The notes under the pieces are model-generated. The model worked only from the letters and a program-made list of their open reading frames with translations, was not told the DNA's origin and did not search any database. This document shows, one piece after another, positions 1-5,831 of a stretch of 6,777 nt of DNA. Each line of letters starts with the position of its first letter. The stretch's first letter is position 1. The translations under genes and the position numbers were made by a program. The stretch is taken from positions 1-6,777 of the forward strand of contig JAEWNX010000275.1 in assembly GCA_023461135.1 (NCBI GenBank), written 5' to 3'. This DNA is from Pseudomonadota bacterium. GTDB taxonomy: Bacteria; Pseudomonadota; Alphaproteobacteria; Caulobacterales; Aquidulcibacteraceae.

Positions 1-667
1 AAGCATCCCAGGTGTCCTTGCCGACGCCGTCATAGACGACATGCGCGCCCGCTCCGTTCGTGATCTCGCGCACGCGCTTGGCGACATCATCGCGCGACGT
101 CACGAGCACATGATCGGCGCCCAACGCGCGCGCCACCTCCGCTTTCGCATCGCCGCCCACGCTAGCAATGACGCTCGCGCCGAGATGCTTGGCCCATTGT
201 ACAAGAATCTGACCGACGCCGCCGGCGGCCGCGTGGATCAGAACGATGTGACCCTGTTCCACGCGAAACGTCTTTCGCAGAAGATAACGCGCCGTCATGC
301 CCTTCAGCAGCGAAGCCGCAGCGATGTCGAACGATACTGCATCCGGCAACTTCACGGCGCGGTTTTCGCTGACGACATGCGCCTCGGCGTACGCGCCGAG
401 CGCACTCAAGGAATACGCGGCGCGATCGCCGATCTTGAAGCGCGTCACGCCTTCGCCGACCGCGTCGACAACGCCCGCCGCCTCTGACCCGAGTCCGCTC
501 GGCAGCGCGATCTTGTACAAGCCGGTGCGGTGATAGGTGTCGATGAAGTTGATCCCGACCGCCTCATGCCGCACGCGCACCTCATGCGCGCCCGGCGCCG
601 GCGTTTCAATATCAACGAGGCGCAGCACCTCCGGTCCGCCGTGCTGTTCGATGCGGATGGCTTTCAC
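1..667 (-). CDS. qorA: NADPH:quinone reductase (zinc-independent MDR family), 3' end cut off by the window
   Basis: Predicted cytoplasmic NADPH-dependent quinone oxidoreductase of the medium-chain dehydrogenase superfamily; it reduces quinones and related electrophiles. The first 222 residues are visible, about two thirds of the usual 325 or so. The N-terminal GroES-like domain has GINFIDTY (38-45) and SGLG (58-61). The Rossmann part opens with HAAAGGVG (145-152), the NADP-binding glycine loop, and later shows VVYDGVGKDTW (210-220). These match E. coli QOR as I remember it. No zinc-ligand cysteines of classical alcohol dehydrogenases are seen. The start is a GTG at 667 with a weak GGGA ribosome site 7 bases upstream; an ATG at 675 is out of frame and stops after three codons. 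The gene begins 4 bases after the stop of the dienelactone hydrolase gene, so the two are probably co-transcribed. A parS-like site lies inside it (255-270). Exact substrate unknown. Confidence 0.93.
   Translation of the reverse strand, partial: MKAIRIEQHGGPEVLRLVDIETPAPGAHEVRVRHEAVGINFIDTYHRTGLYKIALPSGLGSEAAGVVDAVGEGVTRFKIGDRAAYSLSALGAYAEAHVVSENRAVKLPDAVSFDIAAASLLKGMTARYLLRKTFRVEQGHIVLIHAAAGGVGQILVQWAKHLGASVIASVGGDAKAEVARALGADHVLVTSRDDVAKRVREITNGAGAHVVYDGVGKDTWDA
255..270. other. parS-like site inside the quinone reductase gene
   Basis: TGTTCCACGCGAAACG matches 14 of 16 bases of the TGTTCCACGTGAAACA form of parS (13 of 16 for the TGTTTC form). Differences are one core base and the last base. 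It lies in codons for Lys-Thr-Phe-Arg-Val-Glu-Gln of the minus-strand gene. Confidence 0.5.
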
Positions 668-671
668 GGCT

Positions 672-1364
672 TCATCCCAAGTTCTGCTTGAAGAATGCGA
701 TCGTCCGTCCGTCCGCCACCTGCTTGTCGCCCTCGTGATAGTTCTTGCCGCCCTCGCGCGTGAAGGCGTGATCGCGGTCCGGATAGGCATGCAGTGTCAC
801 AAGTGGATTTCCGCCCACACCTTGCCGCATCGCCGCCTGCGCCTTCTCGTCGACAAACCCGTCCTTGCCGGCGACGTGCAGCAGCAGCGGCTTCCTGATG
901 TTCGCCGCTTCGCCCAGGAACGCGGGAATGTTCACACCGTAATACCCGACGCTCGCGTCCACATCCGTGCGCGTCGCTGTGAGATACGCCAGCAAACCGC
1001 CGAGGCAGTAGCCGACAGCGCCGACCTTACCGCCGCCCACCATCCGCCGCGCTTCGCTGATCGTCGCCTGGATATCCTCGACGCCTTTGCCCGCGTCGAA
1101 GCGGTTCATCAGGTCGATGGCTTTTGACCACTCGGCTTCTGTCTGATCGGTGATGTCGACATCCTTTTCGAGCCGCCAGAAGAGATCGGGCGCGATCGCC
1201 AGGAAGCCTTCGCGCGCCAGCCAGTCGGCCTTGCCGCGCATCACCGCGTTGACGCCAAAGATCTCCTGGATCGCCACCACGGCCGCCTTCGGCGGTCCCG
1301 CCGGCCGCGCCACGTACGCGCGGAACGCACCGTCCCGACCTTGCACCTGAATCCACTCAGCCAT
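672..1364 (-). CDS. Dienelactone hydrolase family protein
   Basis: Alpha/beta-hydrolase of the dienelactone hydrolase (carboxymethylenebutenolidase) family, 230 residues, close to the normal length of about 235. With the ATG at 1364 as residue 1, the catalytic Cys120 sits in GYCLGG, Asp168 in AGKDGFV and His199 in DRDHAF. The family's active-site Glu is in IQEIFGVN (Glu34), and Arg203 after the His corresponds to a substrate-binding Arg. All catalytic residues are present, so an active enzyme is expected. No signal peptide is seen; cytoplasmic. The frame can be extended to a TTG at 1370, but a GGAGG at 1376-1372 lies 7 bases from the ATG, which favours the ATG. It is first gene of a minus-strand pair with the quinone reductase, which hints at detoxification of quinone or lactone compounds. 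No other aromatic-degradation gene is visible, so the true substrate is open. Confidence 0.94.
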   Translation of the reverse strand: MAEWIQVQGRDGAFRAYVARPAGPPKAAVVAIQEIFGVNAVMRGKADWLAREGFLAIAPDLFWRLEKDVDITDQTEAEWSKAIDLMNRFDAGKGVEDIQATISEARRMVGGGKVGAVGYCLGGLLAYLTATRTDVDASVGYYGVNIPAFLGEAANIRKPLLLHVAGKDGFVDEKAQAAMRQGVGGNPLVTLHAYPDRDHAFTREGGKNYHEGDKQVADGRTIAFFKQNLG

Positions 1365-1371
1365 CGCCAAG

Positions 1372-1376
1372 CCTCC
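1372..1376 (-). promoter_or_regulatory. Ribosome binding site that decides the dienelactone hydrolase start
   Basis: GGAGG read on the minus strand, 7 bases before the ATG at 1364 but only 1 base before the possible TTG start at 1370. The spacing supports the ATG. Confidence 0.7.
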
Positions 1377-1399
1377 GCTGTCTCTTGTGTGTGGCCCGC

Positions 1400-1405
1400 G
1401 TTATA
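1400..1405 (-). promoter_or_regulatory. Possible -10 element for the minus-strand hydrolase/quinone reductase pair
   Basis: TATAAC on the minus strand lies in the 90-base divergent region, about 36 bases upstream of the hydrolase start. It is the most AT-rich hexamer there. No convincing -35 box is found 16-18 bases upstream, so the call is tentative. Confidence 0.25.
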
Positions 1406-1414
1406 GACCCCGCA

Positions 1415-1429
1415 CGCGCAGTCTGCGCG
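1415..1429. repeat. Short perfect inverted repeat in the divergent promoter region
   Basis: Arms CGCGCA (1415-1420) and TGCGCG (1424-1429) are separated by GTC. It lies between the divergent hydrolase and DUF6489 genes, 25 bases before the latter's start. It could be an operator or a small hairpin in the leader; short GC-only repeats also arise by chance in such DNA. Confidence 0.3.
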
Positions 1430-1454
1430 AAGGAATTGGCCAGGAACCCAAACA

Positions 1455-1715
1455 ATGAAGTTCACCGTCAATGTCGAATGCTCGCCCGAGGAAGCGCGCC
1501 GCTTCATGGGCCTGCCGGACGTCACGCCGATCAACGACCAGCTCGTCGCCGAGATGGGCAAGCGCATGGAACAGAACATCGCGCTGATGAGCCCTGAGAC
1601 CATGATGCAGTCGTGGATGAGCGTCGGCACGCAAGCCCAGGACGCGTTCGTGAAGCTGATGACCTCTGCCGCCGGCAGTGCGATGTCCGGCGGCGCTTCA
1701 CGTGAAAAGCCCTAA
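1455..1715 (+). CDS. DUF6489 family small protein
   Basis: An 86-residue protein beginning MKFTVNVECSPEEARRF, followed by GLPDVTPIND. This N-terminal signature is that of the uncharacterised DUF6489 family found in Alphaproteobacteria, as I recall it. The middle (about 27-70) is methionine-rich and predicted helical, with several amphipathic stretches; the tail is Gly/Ser-rich. No signal peptide, membrane segment or catalytic motif is seen. The ATG has an AGGA 9 bases upstream. Only 21 bases separate its stop from mnmE, so the two are likely co-transcribed from the divergent region at 1365-1454. Function is unknown. A link to tRNA modification or segregation would rest only on position. Its last codons form part of a parS-like palindrome at 1694-1709. 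Confidence 0.85.
   Translation: MKFTVNVECSPEEARRFMGLPDVTPINDQLVAEMGKRMEQNIALMSPETMMQSWMSVGTQAQDAFVKLMTSAAGSAMSGGASREKP
1694..1709. other. parS-like site at the 3' end of the DUF6489 gene
   Basis: CGCTTCACGTGAAAAG matches 12 of 16 bases of the parS consensus TGTTTCACGTGAAACA. The central TTCACGTGAAA (1697-1707) is unbroken, including the CACGTG core. The outer bases diverge. It overlaps the last codons of the DUF6489 gene. ParB binding is inferred from resemblance. Confidence 0.5.
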
Positions 1716-1728
1716 GCGCGGCTTAGAT

Positions 1729-1744
1729 ATTTTCACATGAAACC
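1729..1744. other. parS-like site overlapping the mnmE start codon
   Basis: ATTTTCACATGAAACC matches 12 of 16 bases of the parS consensus. The core is CACATG rather than CACGTG, and its ATG (1737-1739) is the mnmE start. It lies 35 bp, centre to centre, from the site at 1694-1709. Alone it would be weak; it gains weight from its neighbours. Confidence 0.35.
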
Positions 1745-3056
1745 GGACACGATCGTCGCGCTGGCCTCCGGCGCGGGCCGCGCTGGCGTCGCGGTGATCC
1801 GCTTGTCCGGACCGCAAAGCGGCGACGTGCTGCGTGCGCTGACCGACCGCGATCTGCCCAAGCCGCGCTGCGCCACCCGCATGGCGTTCTGCGCGCCCGA
1901 CGGCGGCCTCTCGCTCGATGACGGTTTGGCCCTCTGGTTTCCCGGACCCGCTAGCTTCACCGGCGAAGACGTCGCCGAACTCCACGTCCACGGTGGCGCC
2001 GCCGTCATCGCCGCGATGATCGACGCGGCCTTAAGCCAGCCCGGCGTCCGCATCGCCGAGCCCGGCGAATACACCCGCCGCGCCTTCGAGAACGGCAAGC
2101 TCGACTTGGCAGAAGCCGAAGGCCTCGCCGACCTCGTGGACGCCGAGACCGAAGGCCAGCGCCGCCAAGCCCTTCGCCAGCGCCGCGGCGCGCTCAGCAG
2201 CGTCTACGAGGTGTGGCGTGCGCGCCTGATCGAGGCAGCCGCGCTGATCGAAGCCGAGATCGATTTCCCGGACGAGGGCCTGCCCGGCGAACTCTCGCGC
2301 CGCGCCGGCCCGCTCCTGCATGCGCTCGTCGCCGACATGGGCGAGCACCTCAATGACGCCCACCGCGGCGAGCGCATCCGCGACGGCTATCGCATCGCCA
2401 TCATCGGCCCGCCCAACGCCGGCAAGTCGAGCCTCCTGAATGCCCTGGCCAAGCGGGAAGCCGCCATTGTCAGCGACTTGCCCGGCACCACGCGCGATGT
2501 CGTGGAAGTCCGCCTGGTGCTGGCTGGCTACCCCGTCTGGATCGCCGACACCGCCGGCCTGCGCGAAGCCGCCGACGCCATCGAAGCCGAAGGCGTCCGC
2601 CGCGCTTTGGCCCGCGCCGAGGAGGCCGACCTCAGGATCGGCGTGGTCGAGATCGGCCAACCAACGCCGCCCGAACTCAAAGCCGCGCTGCAGGGTGACG
2701 ACATCCTGGTTCACTCGAAGGCCGACAAGGTCGAAGGCCACCAGTCTGGCGCCTTCCTCGAAGTCTCGGCCCTGGCCGGCATCGGCCTCGCGCAGCTCCA
2801 CACCCAGCTCGAAGCGCGCGTCGCCGAAGCGCTCGGCCGCGAAGAGGCGCCGGTGCTGACGCGGGCGCGTCACCGGCGGCTGGTGGAAGAGGCGCGCGAT
2901 GCACTGGAGCGCGCGATCGCGGCGATGGATCAGGGCCCCGAATTGGCCGCCGAAGACGTGCGCGTTTCGACCACCGCAATCGGCCGTCTCACAGGCCGCA
3001 TCGACGTCGAAGATTTGCTCAGCGAGATCTTCTCGAGCTTCTGCGTCGGCAAATGA
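1737..3056 (+). CDS. mnmE: tRNA modification GTPase MnmE (TrmE)
   Basis: GTPase partner of MnmG. The complex uses methylene-tetrahydrofolate, GTP, FAD and a glycine or ammonium donor to place (carboxymethyl)aminomethyl groups on C5 of wobble U34 in certain tRNAs. 439 residues, slightly shorter than the 454 of E. coli. The N-terminal folate-binding dimerisation domain covers about 1-118 (DTIVALAS near the start, FTGEDVAELHVHGG at 74-87). A helical domain surrounds the G domain at about 215-365: G1 GPPNAGKS (224-231), K-loop DLPGTTRD (247-254), G3 DTAG (271-274), G4 SKAD (327-330), G5 SAL (344-346). The C-terminus ends FCVGK with the conserved Cys436. The start fits the family N-terminus, but no clear ribosome site precedes it and the ATG lies inside a parS-like palindrome. 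G4 has Ser in place of the usual Asn. Confidence 0.97.
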   Translation: MKPDTIVALASGAGRAGVAVIRLSGPQSGDVLRALTDRDLPKPRCATRMAFCAPDGGLSLDDGLALWFPGPASFTGEDVAELHVHGGAAVIAAMIDAALSQPGVRIAEPGEYTRRAFENGKLDLAEAEGLADLVDAETEGQRRQALRQRRGALSSVYEVWRARLIEAAALIEAEIDFPDEGLPGELSRRAGPLLHALVADMGEHLNDAHRGERIRDGYRIAIIGPPNAGKSSLLNALAKREAAIVSDLPGTTRDVVEVRLVLAGYPVWIADTAGLREAADAIEAEGVRRALARAEEADLRIGVVEIGQPTPPELKAALQGDDILVHSKADKVEGHQSGAFLEVSALAGIGLAQLHTQLEARVAEALGREEAPVLTRARHRRLVEEARDALERAIAAMDQGPELAAEDVRVSTTAIGRLTGRIDVEDLLSEIFSSFCVGK

Positions 3057-3084
3057 GATCGCGCGAAAACCGCATGGAATATGG

Positions 3085-3100
3085 CGTTTCACGCGAAACT
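3085..3100. other. parS-like site downstream of mnmE
   Basis: CGTTTCACGCGAAACT matches 13 of 16 bases of the parS consensus, differing at both end bases and one core base. It lies in the 76-base gap between the convergent mnmE and the unknown minus-strand gene. It could also form a small hairpin (GTTTC/GAAAC, 4-base loop) in RNA, but no T-run follows, so a terminator is less likely. Confidence 0.55.
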
Positions 3101-3118
3101 GATGAACCGAAATTAGCG

Positions 3119-3134
3119 GGTTGCACGTGAAATC
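3119..3134. other. parS-like site at the stop codon of the unknown minus-strand gene
   Basis: GGTTGCACGTGAAATC matches 12 of 16 bases of the parS consensus, with an intact CACGTGAAA core. It overlaps the minus-strand stop codon at 3133-3135 and lies 34 bp centre to centre from the site at 3085-3100. Confidence 0.4.
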
Positions 3135-3564
3135 ACGCTGCGATCTGCTGGACCTTCACATCATCGGCGTCGAGCATAATGTCGATGCTGACGCGAGCGG
3201 CCACAGCAAGACTCTGCGAGAAGTTTGAGCCGACGCCATCGCTCCATTGACCCACAGTGTACGCGACGAGCGCGTCCAATTCCTGCGCCGTCAGCGCGCG
3301 CGGCGCGGCGTACTCCGTGATCGCGATCAGCTCGTTTTGCTGGGCGGAATAGCCAAGCGTGATGTACCCGCCTCTCAGTCCAAGCTCCGCCAACGCGCGG
3401 CTATTGGCGCCGTCGCGCATATAGTCGCACAGCGACTCCCGGCGATACTCGAGCCCGGCAAAGTGGGGCAGCCGCTCGGCGCTCGTGATCTGCTCGGCCT
3501 CCCGGTCGTCGCTGAATCGCTGCCAGGCCGTGGCAATTCCGCTGATGATGATCCTATGCGCCAT
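3133..3564 (-). CDS. Uncharacterised 143-residue protein between mnmE and mnmG
   Basis: I do not recognise this protein. It starts MAHRIIISGIATAW and has no signal peptide, membrane segment or catalytic motif I can name. The most distinctive part is residues 91-115: LTAQELDALVAY followed by GQWSDGVGSNF. Similar QWSDGxG stretches occur, as I recall, in other uncharacterised bacterial proteins, but I cannot assign a family. The C-terminal 30 residues are rich in Val, Ile and Asp and look like beta-strand/linker. The ATG at 3564 has a purine-rich AGAGAG a few bases upstream. The gene is convergent with mnmE and divergent from mnmG (63-base gap), and it breaks the mnmE-mnmG adjacency. Coding is supported by an uninterrupted frame between two intergenic gaps, with no better frame on the other strand; an accessory or immunity-like role is only a guess. 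Confidence 0.72.
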   Translation of the reverse strand: MAHRIIISGIATAWQRFSDDREAEQITSAERLPHFAGLEYRRESLCDYMRDGANSRALAELGLRGGYITLGYSAQQNELIAITEYAAPRALTAQELDALVAYTVGQWSDGVGSNFSQSLAVAARVSIDIMLDADDVKVQQIAA

Positions 3565-3627
3565 TGGCGCTCTCTAGCGGGCGCGCCACATGACGGCGAG
3601 ACCCCTTTGAGCTAAGACCCGCGACCC

Positions 3628-5484
3628 ATGCGTTACGACGTGATTGTCATCGGCGGCGGCCATGCAGGCTGCGAAGCTGCTGCTGCGGCGGCGCGCCTGG
3701 GCGCGCGCACGCTGCTGCTGACCCATAAGCTCGAGACAATCGGCGAGATGAGCTGCAACCCGGCCATTGGCGGCCTCGGGAAGGGCCACCTGGTCCGCGA
3801 GATCGACGCGCTCGACGGCGTCATGGGCCGCGTGGCCGACGCCGCAGGCATCCAGTTCCGCCTGCTCAACCGCTCCAAGGGCCCCGCCGTCCGCGGCCCC
3901 CGAGCCCAGTCCGACCGCAAGCTCTATCGCCAGGCCATGCAGGCCGCGCTGGCGGAGCAGTCCAACCTCGATGTCCGCGCCGCCGCCGTCGAGGACCTGA
4001 TGGTCACGGACGGCGTCGTCACCGGCGTCGCCACCGCCAACGGTCGGCTCTTCGTCGCGCCCCGCGTGGTGCTGACTACCGGCACGTTCCTGAAGGGCGT
4101 GATCCATATCGGCGACAAGCGCATCCCCGCCGGCCGCCACGGCGAAGCGCCCGCCATCGGCCTCTCGGATCGCTTGTACGGCGCGGGTTTCGCGATGGGG
4201 CGGCTGAAGACCGGCACGCCGGCGCGGCTGCAATCCAGCTCCATCGATTGGACCTCGCTGGAGAAGCAGGAGGGCGACGAAGAGCCGTCTCCGTTCTCGT
4301 TCCTGACCGAGCGCATCACCAACGAACAAGTCGCTTGCGGCGTCACCTACACCAACGCCGAAACGCACAAGATCATCGAAGAGTCGCTCTCGAAGTCGGC
4401 TGTCTATTCCGGCGCAATCAGCGGGCGAGGGCCGCGTTATTGTCCGTCGATCGAAGACAAGGTCGTGCGTTTCGCCGAAAAGCAATCGCACCAGATCTTC
4501 CTCGAACCCGAAGGCCTCGATGACGACACCGTCTATCCGAACGGCATCAGCACTTCGCTGCCGGAGGACGTGCAGGAGCGCTTCATCCGCACCATCGCGG
4601 GGCTCGAGAACGTCGTCATCAAACGCCACGCTTACGCGATCGAGTACGACTACGTCGATCCGCGCGAACTGATGCCGACTCTGGAGACCAAGCGCATCAA
4701 GGGCCTCTACCTGGCCGGCCAGATCAACGGCACGACCGGCTACGAAGAAGCCGCCGCGCAAGGTCTCATCGCGGGTCTCAACGCAGCGCGCGCGGCGTCC
4801 GGAGCAGGGCCGTTCGAGATCACCCGCGCGGAAGGCTATATCGGCGTGATGATCGACGACTTGGTCACGCGCGGCGTCACCGAGCCCTATCGCATGTTCA
4901 CCTCACGCGCCGAGTATCGGCTCTCGCTGCGCGCCGATAACGCCGACCAGCGCCTCACGCCAAAGGGCGTCGAGCTTGGTTGCGTGGGCGCCGAGCGGTC
5001 GCGAGTTTTCGCCGATAAAATGTGGGAAATCGAAGCGGCGCGCGAAACGGCGCGCACGCTCAATCTCACGCCGCAGCAAGCCGAAACACGGGGCTTCAAA
5101 GTCAATCAGGATGGCCAACGCCGCAACGCGCTGCAGCTCCTCGCGTACCCGTCGATCGAGTTCGAACAGCTCGCCGCTGTCTGGCCCGAGCTTGGCTCGC
5201 TCTCGCGCCAAGCGCGCGAGCAGCTTGAGATCGACGCGATGTATTCCGGCTACCTCGAACGCCAGGCGCTCGACGTCGAGGCCTTCAAGCGCGACGAAGA
5301 TCTGCGCATCGATCCCGCGCTCGATTACGCATCCGTCGGCGGTCTCTCCAACGAAGTTCGTGAGAAGCTCGCGGCCGCGCGCCCCGTCACGCTCGGCCAG
5401 GCTTCGCGCATCGAGGGCGTCACCGCCGGCGCGCTCACCGCATTGCTCGCGCATGTGAAGCGCGAAAACAGGAAACGTGCATGA
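3628..5484 (+). CDS. mnmG: tRNA uridine-5-carboxymethylaminomethyl(34) synthesis enzyme MnmG (GidA)
   Basis: FAD- and NADH-using subunit of the MnmE-MnmG complex that modifies C5 of wobble uridine in certain tRNAs; cytoplasmic. 618 residues, normal length (E. coli 629). The N-terminal dinucleotide fold has [14 protein letters not shown] (5-18), then [19 protein letters not shown] (42-60) with Cys43, and the family stretch [18 protein letters not shown] (81-98). [14 protein letters not shown] (266-279) carries Cys272, equivalent to the conserved active-site cysteine region. [19 protein letters not shown] (361-379) completes FAD binding. The C-terminal helical domain that binds MnmE and tRNA shows YSGYLERQ and a conserved end. 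The ATG fits the family start; only a weak ribosome site is visible. It heads a tight plus-strand run towards parA, its stop overlapping the next start as ATGA. Confidence 0.98.
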   Translation: MRYDVIVIGGGHAGCEAAAAAARLGARTLLLTHKLETIGEMSCNPAIGGLGKGHLVREIDALDGVMGRVADAAGIQFRLLNRSKGPAVRGPRAQSDRKLYRQAMQAALAEQSNLDVRAAAVEDLMVTDGVVTGVATANGRLFVAPRVVLTTGTFLKGVIHIGDKRIPAGRHGEAPAIGLSDRLYGAGFAMGRLKTGTPARLQSSSIDWTSLEKQEGDEEPSPFSFLTERITNEQVACGVTYTNAETHKIIEESLSKSAVYSGAISGRGPRYCPSIEDKVVRFAEKQSHQIFLEPEGLDDDTVYPNGISTSLPEDVQERFIRTIAGLENVVIKRHAYAIEYDYVDPRELMPTLETKRIKGLYLAGQINGTTGYEEAAAQGLIAGLNAARAASGAGPFEITRAEGYIGVMIDDLVTRGVTEPYRMFTSRAEYRLSLRADNADQRLTPKGVELGCVGAERSRVFADKMWEIEAARETARTLNLTPQQAETRGFKVNQDGQRRNALQLLAYPSIEFEQLAAVWPELGSLSRQAREQLEIDAMYSGYLERQALDVEAFKRDEDLRIDPALDYASVGGLSNEVREKLAAARPVTLGQASRIEGVTAGALTALLAHVKRENRKRA

Positions 5485-5831
5485 GACTCGCGCGCGACAC
5501 GCTCTTCATCCTCCGCGCGCCGTTCGAGGATCCCGCGCTTGAGGGCACGTGGTTCTGCACGTCGTGCGCGACGATGGAGGGCGTGCTGCTGGCCAACCCG
5601 CATTGGGGGCGCTCGATCGATGTGAAGCGCATGCCGTATCCGCGGCCGCGCCACGACGTCATTGCGCTGATCGGCGAAGAGAACCAGTCGCTGCCCGTGC
5701 TGGTGCTGGCTGATGCTTCAACGCCGCCCGAAGGCGCCAAGGAAGCCAATGGCGTCTTCTTCCTCGATGAGCCCAAGCCGATCGCCCGCTACCTGGCCGC
5801 CGCCTACGGCGGAGCAGGGCCGCACCCGTGA
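5481..5831 (+). CDS. DUF3088 family protein with a CxxC motif
   Basis: A 116-residue protein of the DUF3088 type, recognised by [14 protein letters not shown] (5-18), [10 protein letters not shown] (51-60) and [14 protein letters not shown] (65-78), as I recall the family. The pattern suggests a small thioredoxin or glutathione-transferase N-domain fold: CTSC (26-29) follows the first strand region, and SLPVLVL (70-76) resembles the strand carrying the cis-proline. [12 protein letters not shown] (96-107) looks like the closing helix. Redox activity is inferred from the CxxC, not established. AGGA (5470-5473) lies 7 bases before the ATG. Both ends overlap neighbours by 4 bases (ATGA with mnmG, GTGA with rsmG), so translation is probably coupled. 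Its placement between gidA and gidB is unusual compared with the standard order. Confidence 0.85.
   Translation: MRLARDTLFILRAPFEDPALEGTWFCTSCATMEGVLLANPHWGRSIDVKRMPYPRPRHDVIALIGEENQSLPVLVLADASTPPEGAKEANGVFFLDEPKPIARYLAAAYGGAGPHP

Noticed and set aside
197..520. Two copies of the palindrome TTGTACAA (197-204 and 513-520)
   Set aside because: Both fall on ordinary quinone reductase codons (Leu-Val-Gln and Leu-Tyr-Lys) and have no other shared flanks.
41..533. Two plus-strand open frames opposite the quinone reductase
   Set aside because: The minus strand gives an uninterrupted quinone reductase with the AAAGGVG motif; the plus frames are shadows.
672..675. ATGA overlap as the start of the quinone reductase
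   Set aside because: That ATG is in another frame and hits a stop after three codons. The GTG at 667 gives the family N-terminus.
537..1127. Plus-strand open frame opposite the hydrolase gene
   Set aside because: The opposite strand encodes a complete hydrolase with Cys-Asp-His triad and a good ribosome site; the plus-strand translation has no family features.
2031..3092. Long minus-strand open frame (353 codons) opposite mnmE
   Set aside because: Antisense shadow of mnmE with low-complexity Gly/Ala/Asp-rich translation and no domain signature.
3085..3100. Hairpin as an intrinsic terminator for mnmE
   Set aside because: The GTTTC/GAAAC stem is short and no T-run follows on either strand; parS resemblance explains it better.
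3574..4761. Long minus-strand open frame (395 codons) opposite mnmG
   Set aside because: It is fully antisense to mnmG, whose motifs are unmistakable. Long antisense frames are common in DNA with GC-rich third positions, and this translation shows no recognisable motif.
5034..5049. Additional half-site resembling parS (CGCGAAAC) in mnmG
   Set aside because: Only about 9 of 16 bases match and there is no palindrome partner.
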